From the NCBI RefSeq assembly GCF_900115115.1, contig NZ_FOVI01000013.1:19165-83164 (forward strand): a stretch of 64,000 nt of DNA, written 5' to 3'. The translations under genes and the position numbers were made by a program. The first letter of the stretch is position 1. Each line of letters starts with the position of its first letter. This document shows, one piece after another, positions 1-9,218 of the stretch. This stretch comes from Paenimyroides ummariense (GTDB lineage: Bacteria > Bacteroidota > Bacteroidia > Flavobacteriales > Flavobacteriaceae). A model generated the notes under the pieces. That model saw only the letters and a program-made list of their open reading frames with translations, searched no databases and had not been told where the DNA came from.

Positions 1-240
1 CATTTGGTTGATTTGTTCTACGGCTGTATTGGTATGTGGAAATTCAGCACATGGTTTGGGCTCTAGGTCTCCAATAAAAGCTACACGTAGTAAGTGATTG
101 TCAGTTGTCTTTCTGTTCTCAATATGGTGTTCTATCCAACCATAGGACTGAACGGTATTCGAAGATTTTGATGGTGAAAATTTACAGCTTTGAACTGTAA
201 TGGTTAAAAGCAGTGCAAATGAAAAAAAACGGAATTTCAT
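1..240 (-). CDS. Lipoprotein, 5' part only; possible metallophosphoesterase
   Basis: The gene starts at 240 (ATG) and runs off the left edge; 80 residues are visible. The N-terminus is a lipoprotein signal with a lipobox ending TVQSCK, so the protein is probably anchored in the outer or inner membrane. After a short linker comes LLRVAFIGDLEPK and later NTAVEQINQM. A hydrophobic strand followed by G-D and then an A-V-E-Q-I-N helix is the usual start of a calcineurin-like phosphoesterase domain. The metal-binding residues further on are outside the window, so the family call is tentative. Confidence 0.5.
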   Translation of the reverse strand, partial: MKFRFFSFALLLTITVQSCKFSPSKSSNTVQSYGWIEHHIENRKTTDNHLLRVAFIGDLEPKPCAEFPHTNTAVEQINQM

Positions 241-322
241 ATTATTGTAATAATTTAATTTGAAGTGAGAATTTATTATCAATAATAGTTTTAAAGCCGT
301 ATGTAGTTTTAAGTTTGTGTTA

Positions 323-1699
323 TCAATTAGTAGAAACTTCCAGTTTTTTTATTCTTTTAAAAGCATAGTCCAGTGCTTTCGATGCTGATACCTTTACATG
401 TGGTTTCACACCATGACGGCTTTCTGTCCTAGCTCCAACATTGTAATCTTTCGAAGTAGATACATTGAGCTGTAATTTTGAATGAGGAAGCACTATCTGG
501 ATTGTTTCTCCGGCCGATACTACAGAACCTCCGGTTTCTTCACCTATTGTGGTTCCTACTTTATAATACTTGCAGGCATTGGCAAAATCGGCAGCCGAAG
601 AAAATGTCTGGCCGCTTATTAATATTAATACGTTTCCATTAAACCTTTGCTCTAATTTTTTGGGGAATGTCAATGAGTTCGATTTATCGGTAGTTTCAAC
701 TGTTCCTGATTTTTTCTCCAGAATATTTTGCCTGTATTTATCTTCAGCATCAGTTAGGTTTTTTGTAAAGTGTTTTTGTGTATCGCTATACTTCGTTAAT
801 GTCTTTTCGTATTGTGTAAAGGGCTCTGAAATCAGGTAACTCAAAAGTTCGTCTCCAAGCTGTGAATTCCCACCACCATTTTCACGCAGGTCTATGACAA
901 GATTTTTTATGTTGTTCTTCTTAATTGTTGAAAAAAAATCATTTAAAAATGTTTTAAAACTTTTCAAACCTGAAAAACTGTTAAGTGTTAATACGGCGCA
1001 ATTTTTATCTTCTTTTAGTATATAACTGAAATTTTCAAATTTTCTTGCTTGTTGAGTTACGTTTTTTGTCTGGGATTTCTTTAAAATTTTAATTGTAAGT
1101 TCGTGTGATCTTCTATGTCAATACTTAACTCATCGTTTTTAGTTAGCAGTACGTTGAAGTAGTCGTTGAAGTAATACTAGCTTAAAGCGATGCTGCTTCG
1201 TGTATTTTCTGCACTTGTATACCGTCCAAAAAGTTTAATTATTTTACTGGAATTCTTGTGGTCTATTTTCCTTATACTTTTTCCAATGACAGATTTTCGA
1301 ACATCGTTCCCGTAACCATTCGAAATTGATTTAATATAAAGAGAATTTTCTTGCAATTCCACTTTAAAGGGGAATTCCTTGTAGTCCGTATCATAAATAT
1401 AGTCCGATATGTTTAATTCTGTATGCCCGTCTCGCAACTTGGCAATGACAGGTTGGAAAGCTGTATAAAAATCAATGGAGGTGACCGCACTTTTTTTTGA
1501 AATTCGTCGTTCTGCACGCTTTAAGAGTTTTTGAAACTTTTTTTCTGAAATACCGCTGTAGGGGTTAACGCTGGCATCTTCAATAGTGTGCTTAATATAT
1601 GCTAAGGTCCTCTTTCACTTCAAGATTAGAAATAGATCCTAAATTTTGACTGTAAACAGTCGTCGCAAAAAATAAGAGGATATATAGGATTGGTTTCAT
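323..1699 (-). pseudogene. S41-family peptidase, broken copy
   Basis: This is a decayed paralogue of the intact S41 peptidase at 23363-24715. Conceptual translation starts at 1699 with a signal peptide (MKPILYILLFFATTVYSQ). The frame is lost near 1605, after SNLEVKEDLSIY. It resumes through RDGHTELNISDY to RSSIALS and stops at an amber codon (1177-1179) where the intact copy has glutamine (SQYYFNDYY). The remainder is open to 323 and still holds the catalytic-domain motifs NGGGNSQLGDELLSYL and SGQTFSSAADFAN, with the predicted nucleophile serine. S41 enzymes are periplasmic or secreted C-terminal-processing-type proteases. At least one frameshift and one nonsense change make this copy non-functional. 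Confidence 0.85.
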
Positions 1700-1875
1700 G
1701 ATGTACTTTGATACTTTTTAAAATCAACTGAGAAGTTGAAACTAAGAATGTTTTGTTTGCCTTGCAGTGTTTACAAAAAGCTGATGTTGTCCGTGTGTTT
1801 GCCGATAATATAAATTAATTTCATTTTTTTACCGCTATATCTGGCTCCATCTTCACCTCATAGCTGGTAGTCTCA

Positions 1876-2108
1876 AGTGTCATATCTCAAGACAACCGCT
1901 TTTAACCGCATTCTAAAAATTCTTTTTCCCATGCAGAAAATTGTTATTGGGTTATACTGTGCTTTCTGCACAACTCTTCTACAGAAGTTTCTATACGCAA
2001 AGCTTCCATTACAATTAAGATCTTTTGTTCGGCTGTAAAAATACGTCATGTGTTTTTACGAATGTCTTTTACAAAATTCTCTGCTAATTTCTTTTTTGGT
2101 GTTGCCAT
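1876..2108 (-). pseudogene. IS3-family OrfA transposase remnant
   Basis: Reading from 2108 gives MATPKKKLAENFVKDIRKN, a stop, then RIFTAEQKILIVMEALR, ETSVEELCRKHSIT, another stop, and an F-S-A-W-E-K-E-F-L-E stretch. This is the helix-turn-helix N-terminus of an IS3-group OrfA from Flavobacteriia. At least three in-frame stops are present and OrfB (DDE domain) is absent, so it is a dead fragment. It lies next to a tRNA-like relic and a helicase/nuclease scrap. Confidence 0.65.
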
Positions 2109-2233
2109 AATTAAAGTTACATTTTTTTATGAAAACACTCCTTTAGCTTTTCTTACAAAATGGCTACTTTTTGCTGAGGATTTACAAAGCTTTTAGGTTT
2201 TACAATAACTCTTTTAGGAAATCTATTTGTAAC

Positions 2234-2335
2234 GGTGAGTTTCGGTGTCGAAGGTGAGTTAACCGAAATATTCTGTTAGTATGAATCTATCTTAGAGTAT
2301 ATATAGGGAAATCGGTTCGATACCGGGACTCACCG
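2234..2335 (+). other. Degenerate tRNA-Ser-like sequence
   Basis: Seven bases GGTGAGT (2234-2240) pair perfectly with ACTCACC (2328-2334), followed by GCA. This is the acceptor arrangement of many bacterial serine tRNAs. A T-loop-like GGTTCGATACC precedes the 3' strand, and CTAT/ATAG could form a long variable arm. A loop ACCGAAA would give anticodon CGA (Ser). However, the anticodon and T stems have mismatches and the total length (about 102 nt) is too long, so it is probably a relic rather than a working tRNA. A strong terminator follows directly. Confidence 0.4.
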
Positions 2336-2341
2336 CATTTG

Positions 2342-2366
2342 AAAAGGAGCTATTTAGCTCCTTTTT
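2342..2366 (+). terminator. Rho-independent terminator after the tRNA-like relic
   Basis: A perfect hairpin AAAAGGAGC - TATTTA - GCTCCTTTTT ends in a T run. It sits 7 nt after the tRNA-like sequence, the usual place for a tRNA terminator. Confidence 0.8.
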
Positions 2367-2535
2367 GTTTTCTTTTGTATAAAAACTATCTTCACCTAGT
2401 TGCATTTACATTATCAGTTAAAATCAAAAGCACTTTTGTTAGGCTTTATTACTGGCTAAGATAAAAAATATTAGTATGCGATAAACTGGCAATTAGAATG
2501 GTTCGCTGACTGAAGTTTAATTTTGCTCTTTTTAA

Positions 2536-2600
2536 CCAAATTCGTTTTCTCATTACTCTTGTTTTGTTCCAAACCGTAGGATAGGGAAGTGTAAATTTCT
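2536..2600 (-). pseudogene. Scrap of a DUF2726-like nuclease C-terminus
   Basis: The minus strand reads NLHFPILRFGTKQE followed by two stops and ENEFG. This closely matches the C-terminal segment of the helicase-nuclease at 43155-45716 (YHFPILRFGTNESNEKGK), and the DNA is also visibly alike (CTTTCTCATTACTCT against TTTTCTCATTACTCT). Only about 20 codons remain. It looks like the last trace of a second copy of that defence gene. Confidence 0.55.
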
Positions 2601-2723
2601 AACTTAGAGTTTATCTTATTGAAATGCAAACTGTTATAATTGTGTTAAATGCTCCTATTTTTATTAAATAAAGTTTTTTAATAACGTATATTGTTCATAA
2701 TTAATCATTTAAACATTTTTTAT

Positions 2724-3113
2724 ATGCAAAAAGTACCATTGACACAAGAAGGTGTTGAACTAAAAAGACGAGAATTAGAAGCGCTTCCTGAAGCTGAATT
2801 TAGAAATCAATTGAAAGAAATCCAATTCAATTTTAGAGAGTGGGGTCTTGAAAATTTTAAATTAAATGAAGACCAAGTAGCCTATTTTAAGGAAATGCCT
2901 CAAGAAATAGTTGACCAACAAGGATTGGGAATTGCGATAGGGTTTGATTACAAGTTAGAAATCAGGTTGACTACTCCTGAAACCTATAACGCTCCTTTGG
3001 CATCAAAGCGTAGAACCAAGGTTATTGCAGAAGGTAGCGGAACTTGGACACCAGGCGAACCTGTCCACGTCAATAAATACTACATTGGCGTAAGTTATAC
3101 AATACCGTTTTAA
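2724..3113 (+). CDS. Hypothetical protein, 129 aa
   Basis: The ATG at 2724 is preferred over an upstream TTG in the same frame. The N-terminal half is helical and rich in Glu, Gln and Lys, with no signal peptide or membrane segment. The C-terminal part is beta-like, ending EPVHVNKYYIGVSYTIPF. The length and the MQKVPLTQEG start recall small proteins of natural-product or secretion loci, but no family is recognised. It is separated from the downstream protease gene by 70 nt on the same strand. Confidence 0.55.
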   Translation: MQKVPLTQEGVELKRRELEALPEAEFRNQLKEIQFNFREWGLENFKLNEDQVAYFKEMPQEIVDQQGLGIAIGFDYKLEIRLTTPETYNAPLASKRRTKVIAEGSGTWTPGEPVHVNKYYIGVSYTIPF

Positions 3114-3183
3114 TTTAAATTAATTTTTATATAAAAAAGTGTTTCATTATGTTTTATGGAACACTTTTTCTAATTTTATTACT

Positions 3184-4344
3184 ATGAAGAAGTTATTTGT
3201 TTTATTATTGATCTTTTGCTATATAAACTTAAAAGCTCAGAACGCTAGTGAGTTGATTTATTCAGGCAAGCTGTCCGCTACAGAAAAAAGTACAGATATT
3301 CCTGCTGTTTTTACAGAAGATGGTTGGATTTTTATCAAAGGTAGTATTGATGGCGAAGAGGGGCTGTTTTTGTATGATACAGGAGCAATGATTACTGTTT
3401 TGTCAAAGGAAATTGCAAGTACTGAGGAAAGTGAAAATAAAATTTCATTAGAAGATCCTACAGGTAAAACATCTGATAGTAACCTGATCTTAAAGAATAT
3501 CCGTTTTAATGATTTTAATTTTGAAAATATAGTCTGTACAATAGCAGATCTATCTTCTTTTCAAAATCAATCTTGTAGGAAAATAGACGGTATTATTGGC
3601 GGTAATTTATTAAAGTTGGCAAATTGGAAGGTAGAACCTTCTATAGGTAAAGTGTCTTCTTCAAAAGAACCTTTCATTCCGGCCTTTAGTAGTTCCGGAA
3701 CTGATATCGGATACTATAATAAGCTTTTACCTTTAATAGAAATTTCTTTGGATAATAAAAAGCAGTGGGTGCTAATAGATACAGGCAGTACTTCGTATTT
3801 CGAGCTTAACAATGATTTTATAAAAAGCAGCAAGTTCAAAAAGCAAAAAAAAATTACGGGAGAAGGTATAAGTATAACCATAAATGGACAGGATAGGCGA
3901 ACAACAGAGTTGCTTTATGTAGATGAATTCACTTTACAGGGAATATCGTTTAAAAACCTGCCTACCTTAATATCAAAAAATAAACCTATTATAGGTTCAA
4001 AATTTTTTAATGGATTTACTACAATCTTTAATTTTTCGGAGAATAAGTTATACTTAGATTCACAAAAAAAATCAGTGGTATTCAATTCTTTGAAAAATTT
4101 CGATATGAATTTCTGCCTCAATGAAAAGAATCAGTTGTCAGTCTGTTTTCTGTGGGATAAATCTAATTCAGGAATCAAATATGGAGACCAGATAATTAAG
4201 ATTAATGGCAAATCAATAGATGTTTTAAATCACGATGATTACTGTAAGATAAAGGACAATATTTTGAAGCAAGATAATATCGATGTAACAGTTAAATCAG
4301 ATGGAAAGGAAGTAAGTTTCAATTTGACTAAAAAAGTCAGATAG
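3184..4344 (+). CDS. Secreted retropepsin-like aspartic protease, two domains plus PDZ
   Basis: The ATG at 3184 gives 386 residues with a clear signal peptide (MKKLFVLLLIFCYINLKAQ). Two pepsin/retropepsin half-domains follow: the first has YDTGA at about 64-68 and IDGIIGG at about 134-140; the second has IDTGS at about 198-202 and PIIGSKFF. The last 70 residues (GDQIIKINGKSI) form a PDZ-like domain. Both catalytic D-T-G triplets are present, so it may act as an intramolecular dimer, unlike single-domain retropepsins that must dimerise. It probably works in the periplasm or at the surface. It has no obvious operon partner. Confidence 0.8.
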   Translation: MKKLFVLLLIFCYINLKAQNASELIYSGKLSATEKSTDIPAVFTEDGWIFIKGSIDGEEGLFLYDTGAMITVLSKEIASTEESENKISLEDPTGKTSDSNLILKNIRFNDFNFENIVCTIADLSSFQNQSCRKIDGIIGGNLLKLANWKVEPSIGKVSSSKEPFIPAFSSSGTDIGYYNKLLPLIEISLDNKKQWVLIDTGSTSYFELNNDFIKSSKFKKQKKITGEGISITINGQDRRTTELLYVDEFTLQGISFKNLPTLISKNKPIIGSKFFNGFTTIFNFSENKLYLDSQKKSVVFNSLKNFDMNFCLNEKNQLSVCFLWDKSNSGIKYGDQIIKINGKSIDVLNHDDYCKIKDNILKQDNIDVTVKSDGKEVSFNLTKKVR

Positions 4345-4400
4345 ACTTTTAACACATTAACAATCTGTCAGCTAAAATTTTTAAATTTAAAACCTAAAAT

Positions 4401-4550
4401 CATAAAGTATTTTTTTTTATTACCATCTTACTTTTCCAAATATCGTATTCTCAATCGCAACAAAATGATTTAACAGTGACGACCGATGCAGTGGCGATTT
4501 ATAAAAATATGGTGAAGTCGGTTAGTTTTAGTTCTTTATCATATTGTTAA
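4401..4550 (+). pseudogene. Remnant of a secreted protein gene
   Basis: An open frame without an ATG reads KVFFFITILLFQISYSQ, a typical flavobacterial signal peptide, then QQNDLTVTTDAVAIYKNM and a stop after 49 codons. The expected start seems lost in a T-rich run (ATCATAAAGTATTTTT). The rest of the gene is missing. The family is not recognisable. Confidence 0.35.
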
Positions 4551-4741
4551 TTTAAATTTAATAGTATATATCTCTCTCTTAAAGTAAAATATCACTCGCG
4601 CTAAATATCATCTTTATTTTAGAAAATTAAATACTGTAACAACAAAATATTATATTTTTTTGTTAATTAATAGTTAATTATTTAAGGTTATGTGATTGAT
4701 TATTAGCATATTGTGTTGATAACTTTAAATTATGTATATTT

Positions 4742-5052
4742 ATGAAAAAAATTTTTCTAATTTTTATTGCTGGTATTATGGGTACGTCTTGCAATAACGA
4801 TGACACAAAGGAAAAAAATGATTCACTAGAAGGTAATTTGGTGAATAAGACAGCTGCAACTCCATCAATTGGAGAATTGCATAATCAAGGCTTAGAGAGT
4901 ATGTACTCAAATTTATGAAGTATTCCAGATTTGAATTCGACAAATATCCACGACTATTCAAAGAGCATCTGAAGCTATAGTTTTTAACCAGTTGCGGGGT
5001 AGTTTTAGGAGCTTCTGCTGCTGCAGTAATTATTGATTTAATTGTTAAATAA
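4742..5052 (+). pseudogene. Small lipoprotein gene with frameshifts
   Basis: The ATG at 4742 gives MKKIFLIFIAGIMGTSCNND, a lipoprotein signal, and the frame stops at 4918 after 58 codons. Other frames continue the coding pattern: SIPDLNSTNIHDYSKSI, then near the end CGVVLGASAAAVIIDLIVK with a stop at 5052, only 6 nt before the next gene. At least two frame changes are needed to join these pieces. The hydrophobic tail resembles that of small flavobacterial lipoproteins or bacteriocin-like peptides. The 58-residue product might still be made. Confidence 0.5.
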
Positions 5053-5058
5053 ATAGCT

Positions 5059-5562
5059 ATGAATTATATATTATTAACTTTCATTTCTTTTTTATCTAGT
5101 TTTAGTGCTCAAGCACAGAATATAGAAATACTGAGTTCAGATAATACTGAATTTAAGGTTAAGCTGACTGATGGTAAAAATATGTCTGTTCCAATTGAGA
5201 GATATAGAATTACAGGAGATGATATATCATTACATGACTATTTTGTTTATAGAAATGGAGATAAGATTGGAAAGTATAATCAACGGAGATTAAAACTGGA
5301 GAATGGTGAAAAATTTAAATTTCGCATCCAAGGCAACGAAGTAATCCTTACAGATAATAATCGAAATGTTGTAACAGGTGAACTTATCTTCGACGAAAAA
5401 TACAATTACCTTAAAACCATTAAAATAACTGATAATAAATCTGCTGATAAACAAATTGCAGAATCGTGGTTAGTATTGAAGGTAGTACATCATCTACAGC
5501 CCGATCAAAATAATAATGATTTTATACATGGTTTGATAATAGGCACAGCTATTGGTAATTAG
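5059..5562 (+). CDS. Secreted hypothetical protein, 167 aa
   Basis: The N-terminus MNYILLTFISFLSSFSAQAQ is a signal peptide ending in the common A-Q-A-Q cleavage site. The mature part is charged and beta-rich (GEKFKFRIQGNEVILTDNN). It ends DFIHGLIIGTAIGN, a small-residue hydrophobic tail resembling that of the broken gene immediately upstream. The 6-nt spacing suggests both were one operon. No family is recognised. Confidence 0.6.
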   Translation: MNYILLTFISFLSSFSAQAQNIEILSSDNTEFKVKLTDGKNMSVPIERYRITGDDISLHDYFVYRNGDKIGKYNQRRLKLENGEKFKFRIQGNEVILTDNNRNVVTGELIFDEKYNYLKTIKITDNKSADKQIAESWLVLKVVHHLQPDQNNNDFIHGLIIGTAIGN

Positions 5563-5613
5563 CCAGCATAAATTATTTTTTATGTTTAAAACTTAGAAAT
5601 TTAAATATTAGTT

Positions 5614-5655
5614 AAACGGTTGTAAAATGTATTTTAGCAACCGTTTTACTTTTTA
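5614..5655 (+). terminator. Terminator
   Basis: AAACGGTTG (5614-5622) pairs with CAACCGTTT (5638-5646), followed by TACTTTTT. It closes the 4742-5562 transcription unit. Confidence 0.75.
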
Positions 5656-5724
5656 TAGCGTGATAGAAGATCCTAGATTGAATGTAAAAGCATGATTTTT
5701 CTAAATTTAGAAACCTTTCTATTA

Positions 5725-6216
5725 TCATAGTTTTAAGAGCTCTTTTTGTTCTTTCGTCCAGTTCCAAGACTCATTAATGTCCAGATTCAGAAGAAAAACT
5801 TTAATGTTACTTCCATAGTTTTGTTTGATATAGGAGTAATTTCCAAAAGATTCTTTGTTGCTGTTTTTTGCTGCAAAGCCAGCCCAGGTTATAAATATAG
5901 TAAATTCATGACTTTTTAAATCTTTATTTTCTTCTATAAAAGCGAGACGTTCAATAAAAGTTTCTAGTGTCTGCTCTTCACTAATTTTGAATAGCTTTTC
6001 ATCAAGTGTTCTTATCAGAGATCCACATTCGTCCTTGCTCATTCCCTCATTTATTAAATATCCCTGTTTATTGTAGATAAAATAATCTGGGACAATCAAT
6101 TTTCTATTATTGAAATTAATGAAACTCTTAAGATATTTGAGGTATGCCAAATCTTCTTTAGCATATTTTACTTTTTGTTTAGTTAAATCTGAGAATTTTT
6201 TATCATAGGGTAAAAA
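5725..6216 (-). pseudogene. 3' fragment of an unrecognised gene, possibly thioredoxin-fold
   Basis: The frame is open from about 6216 to 5725 without a credible start codon. It reads KQKVKYAKEDLAYLKYLKSF, then PDYFIYNKQGYLI and FTIFITWAGFAAKNS, and ends NLDINESWNWTKEQKELLKL. The middle (F-T-I-F-I-T-W-A) recalls the first strand of redoxin-like domains, but no C-x-x-C is seen. Its 5' end abuts the 3' end of a truncated beta-lactamase-like gene on the same strand, so a deletion probably joined two genes here. Confidence 0.45.
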
Positions 6217-6518
6217 TCACTAAGCTTGTCACCTAATTTTAATAATCCTTCTTCAGCAGCTTTCAACACTAAGACGGCAGTGTAGGTTTTAGTTAACGAA
6301 GCAATTCGGATTTTTGTATTTTCATCTATTTCTTTTTTTATATTAGCATCAGCGTATCCCAAAGACTTTGAATAAATAATGCGTTCATTATGAGAAACTG
6401 CTACACTTCCCATCACTTTTCTATTTTGAAAAAGATGTTCCATATAGTTGTCTAATCTATTTTGCGCTAAACAACAGGTACTTGATAGCAAAACAAGTGG
6501 CAGGATAAGATTTTTCAT
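6183..6518 (-). pseudogene. Truncated serine beta-lactamase-family protein
   Basis: The ATG at 6518 gives a signal peptide (MKNLILPLVLLSSTCCLAQ) and the first part of a class-C beta-lactamase/penicillin-binding-like domain: MGSVAVSHNERIIYSKSLGYA and the SxxK motif S-L-T-K in IRIASLTKTYTAVL. The frame ends at KLSDFYPMIKNSQI, about 95 residues into a domain that normally runs over 300. The Y-x-N and K-T-G motifs are missing. It is therefore a 3'-truncated remnant running into the fragment below it. Confidence 0.75.
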
Positions 6519-6657
6519 TTTTATGGATATTAGTGTTTTGTAATTTAGAAGTTGCCAGGAATTCAAGTGAAACTTTCAGTTAAAGTAAGATCATTTACTA
6601 TAAAGTTAAATTTTATACGTAACCTTTCCGCTCCTTGGTCATTCTTTTAATAGAATC

Positions 6658-7896
6658 TTACTTCATTTCTTCGATTGGTATTTGATTTTTGGAGTTTCTT
6701 ATCAAGATAGCGTAATCAATATAATCAGTTGTAGCTTTTCCTTTCAGTACGCTGCTGTTGCTCCTTTTTAAAAATAGTTTAACTGTCTTAAGGTCTGTTC
6801 CCGAATTATACGGAGAATTTTCCTCATTCAATTTATATAAGGTAATATCAGAGAGTTTTGTTTTCTTTAGATTTTTTATGCCTTTAAAATACTCTCTCCA
6901 ATAATCGCCAATTCCATAACCTTTTTCAACTGTATACGTTTTGTAGTTTTTCTGTTTGTCATATATTTTATCCCAAAGAACTTCGCTCTTAGTTAAATAT
7001 CCGATTACAGTAATTACCTTGTCTCGTTTATAAACATTTTGTTCTATCAGCCTTGTGAAAAAGGAAGGGTAGTTCTGTTCACGTTCTTTTTCCAAGTGAA
7101 AAAATCCGTACTTGGCGAATTGTTTTCTTGTTTCAAGGTGATAAATGTCTTTGAGATAAATATAGTTATCTACAATTATTTTTTCTCTATCCCTGCTTTC
7201 TTCAAAGTTGTAGTTAATGTTTTTAAGAATGTGATTGAAGCTTACAGTATCTTTAATTTTATAAACATAAAGATTTTTATTCATGTTATAATCCGTAATA
7301 AGGTTTTTTAATAACTGGGTAGTTTCCTTATTACTGATGCTGAAATCAAAATTTTTTTCTGATAATTTTGCTCTTAATTCTTCTTTCAATTTCCAATTTT
7401 CAATATTTTCCGTTAAGTACAAAATATGCTTTATCGGAAAATAGTATTCGTTAACAACATCAAAGCCTATTACTTTTATCGGATTGTCTTTATGTGATTC
7501 ATTAAGTAATCTCAAGCTTTTCCAATGCTCAAAAGTTTCAATTGTTCCTTCTTGATTTACAATTGTCTGGAAAGCTAAAACCAGTTTTTTTAAAAGCTCT
7601 TCGTCTGCTGTTTCCAAGTATTTTTGAAAAAAAAATGCCTGACTGAAGCTTGTTTCTGGAATGTAGTAATCCAATGCATTTTGCTTTTTTAGGCTCTTAA
7701 TCAATTGCAGTTCGGCATCATAAGTTTTTGCACTTCCGTGATATGCTCCAAACCCAATGATATTAAAGTCTGTTTGCGGAAATTTAAAGTCAGATTTTTC
7801 AACATCCAATCTATTTTGTTTCAGATAAGCTTTTTTACTTTGTGGATATACTGATAGTGAAATTGCTATGATAAAAATTGTAATTATATTTTTCAT
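6658..7896 (-). CDS. Secreted protein related to erythromycin-esterase/ChaN-like hydrolases
   Basis: A 412-residue protein with signal peptide MKNIITIFIIAISLSVYPQ. The segment FNIIGFGAYHGSAKTYDAEL resembles the G-x-x-H-G motif near the N-terminus of EreA-type esterases and related TIKI/ChaN-fold proteins. KVIGFDVVNEY and KVITVIGYLTKSE would be further core strands. The substrate is unknown. It heads a minus-strand series with two secreted proteins upstream (7906-8343 with a 9-nt gap, then 8380-8976), so these three genes probably form an operon. Family assignment is moderate at best. Confidence 0.5.
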   Translation of the reverse strand: MKNIITIFIIAISLSVYPQSKKAYLKQNRLDVEKSDFKFPQTDFNIIGFGAYHGSAKTYDAELQLIKSLKKQNALDYYIPETSFSQAFFFQKYLETADEELLKKLVLAFQTIVNQEGTIETFEHWKSLRLLNESHKDNPIKVIGFDVVNEYYFPIKHILYLTENIENWKLKEELRAKLSEKNFDFSISNKETTQLLKNLITDYNMNKNLYVYKIKDTVSFNHILKNINYNFEESRDREKIIVDNYIYLKDIYHLETRKQFAKYGFFHLEKEREQNYPSFFTRLIEQNVYKRDKVITVIGYLTKSEVLWDKIYDKQKNYKTYTVEKGYGIGDYWREYFKGIKNLKKTKLSDITLYKLNEENSPYNSGTDLKTVKLFLKRSNSSVLKGKATTDYIDYAILIRNSKNQIPIEEMK

Positions 7897-7905
7897 ATTA
7901 AGTTT

Positions 7906-8343
7906 CTAATTCATTATAACTCTATAATAGCCATCTTGTTTGGTTGATAATGTATTTTCAATAGTTACGTCGTCAATTATATAACCGCTGCAGTTATTTT
8001 TTATTTTTGATGATCTAATGCTGAAATTAAATGATTTTACCGAATCTAGAATTAGGTAAACAGTATAATTCCTGGTTCCATCGAACCAGCCTACATTTTC
8101 AAGTAGGGCTTTATTATCTTCCGTTATCTGTACATTAATTCTTAAACTGCTACCATTACCTAGGTCTTGCTGAATAACAATTTCACCATTTGTTAATAGC
8201 CCGCTTGCTATTAAATTATCTCCATCAGCATTTACAAATTCAAAAACGATAGGTTGGGGTGGTGTAAAGCAGTTTTCTTCTTCACAGCTAAATAGGCTTA
8301 GTGCTAATAGAATTGTTGTAAAGATTATAAGTGTTTTTTTCAA
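7906..8343 (-). CDS. Lipoprotein, 145 aa
   Basis: The lipoprotein signal is MKKTLIIFTTILLALSLFSC. The mature part is a small beta-rich domain with three further cysteines (EENCFTPP and NNCSGY), possibly forming a disulfide. It ends YYRVIMN. A closely similar but broken copy lies at 39105-39551 (FDGTRN, SSKIKNNCSGY and NCFTPP are shared). No named family is recognised. The gene is 9 nt upstream of 6658-7896. Confidence 0.65.
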   Translation of the reverse strand: MKKTLIIFTTILLALSLFSCEEENCFTPPQPIVFEFVNADGDNLIASGLLTNGEIVIQQDLGNGSSLRINVQITEDNKALLENVGWFDGTRNYTVYLILDSVKSFNFSIRSSKIKNNCSGYIIDDVTIENTLSTKQDGYYRVIMN

Positions 8344-8379
8344 TTTGTCTATTTTTTTGTGTTATGTATTTACAGTTTT

Positions 8380-8976
8380 TTAATTAGGTATTATAGTTGT
8401 AGCATTAATGAAATCAAGCTTTTTGAATGTATTGGATAATTTTTTGTCAAGTTTTGTTTTATCGTCCGTGAACGAAACTAAACCTTTGTTAAAATGCCAT
8501 GTGCCTAAATAATTTAGCGAGTTTTCAGTAATTGTAAAAGTATATTTTATAAGATCTTTTTCTGTCAGCTCTCCCGATTTAATTTTTTCTTCGAAATCTT
8601 TAGTTGCATCAATGTTCTTATAAATGGGTTCGGTAAACATTTGTCCTCCGTACCATTTACTTTCTGTCCACCAATAATTTAGAATAGCGTATTCTCCTGG
8701 TTCTATTACATAGCAAAAACTATTTTCCTTTGCGGTTTTAAAAATTGGCTTTACCCTAAAAGTAGAAATCTCATTAGATTCAAGATTTATTATCCTGATA
8801 TCCTGCGAAAAACCACCACTGCTAAAACCAAGTCTTTGTATAAAATTTCCATATATCACGGCTTGTCCTTCTGGAACTGTATCATTTGCACTAATATTGT
8901 TTAGTGACTTCATACTTTGTGAGTAAACCGAAACGCTAAAGAAAAGTGAGATTATAAATAGTAGATTTTTTTTCAT
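8380..8976 (-). CDS. Secreted hypothetical protein, 198 aa
   Basis: The signal peptide is MKKNLLFIISLFFSVSVYSQ. The mature domain contains EGQAVIYGNFIQRL and YVIEPGEYAILNYWW, a pattern of beta strands seen in small periplasmic carboxypeptidase-regulatory-like or DUF domains. No catalytic motif is visible. It is the first gene of the minus-strand series 8976-6658, with 36 nt to the next gene. Confidence 0.6.
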   Translation of the reverse strand: MKKNLLFIISLFFSVSVYSQSMKSLNNISANDTVPEGQAVIYGNFIQRLGFSSGGFSQDIRIINLESNEISTFRVKPIFKTAKENSFCYVIEPGEYAILNYWWTESKWYGGQMFTEPIYKNIDATKDFEEKIKSGELTEKDLIKYTFTITENSLNYLGTWHFNKGLVSFTDDKTKLDKKLSNTFKKLDFINATTIIPN

Positions 8977-9218
8977 AATTTTTTGTGGTAATTATCCTAT
9001 ATGATTTGACTGTATCAGTTATAAGTAGCAAAAATATGTACTATTCAAGAAGTTTTAATAATGTACATCATTGTTTTTTAACTATTGACACATTACTTTT
9101 TTTCAACTTATTGTAATAGCTTTTTGATTTCTGTCATTATCGATGCACAAGATTTTGTGTAAAGTTACATTTTATTGTGATGGCAGTTCTTTTACCTACT
9201 TTCACGATAAATTTGCCA
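8977..9218. other. Intergenic region, 242 nt
   Basis: AT-rich sequence between two minus-strand genes. It should hold the promoter of the 8976-6658 operon. No repeat, RNA or convincing terminator was seen. Confidence 0.4.

Noticed and set aside
570..839. Plus-strand frame inside the S41 pseudogene
   Set aside because: It lies antisense to conserved S41 motifs and is a shadow frame.
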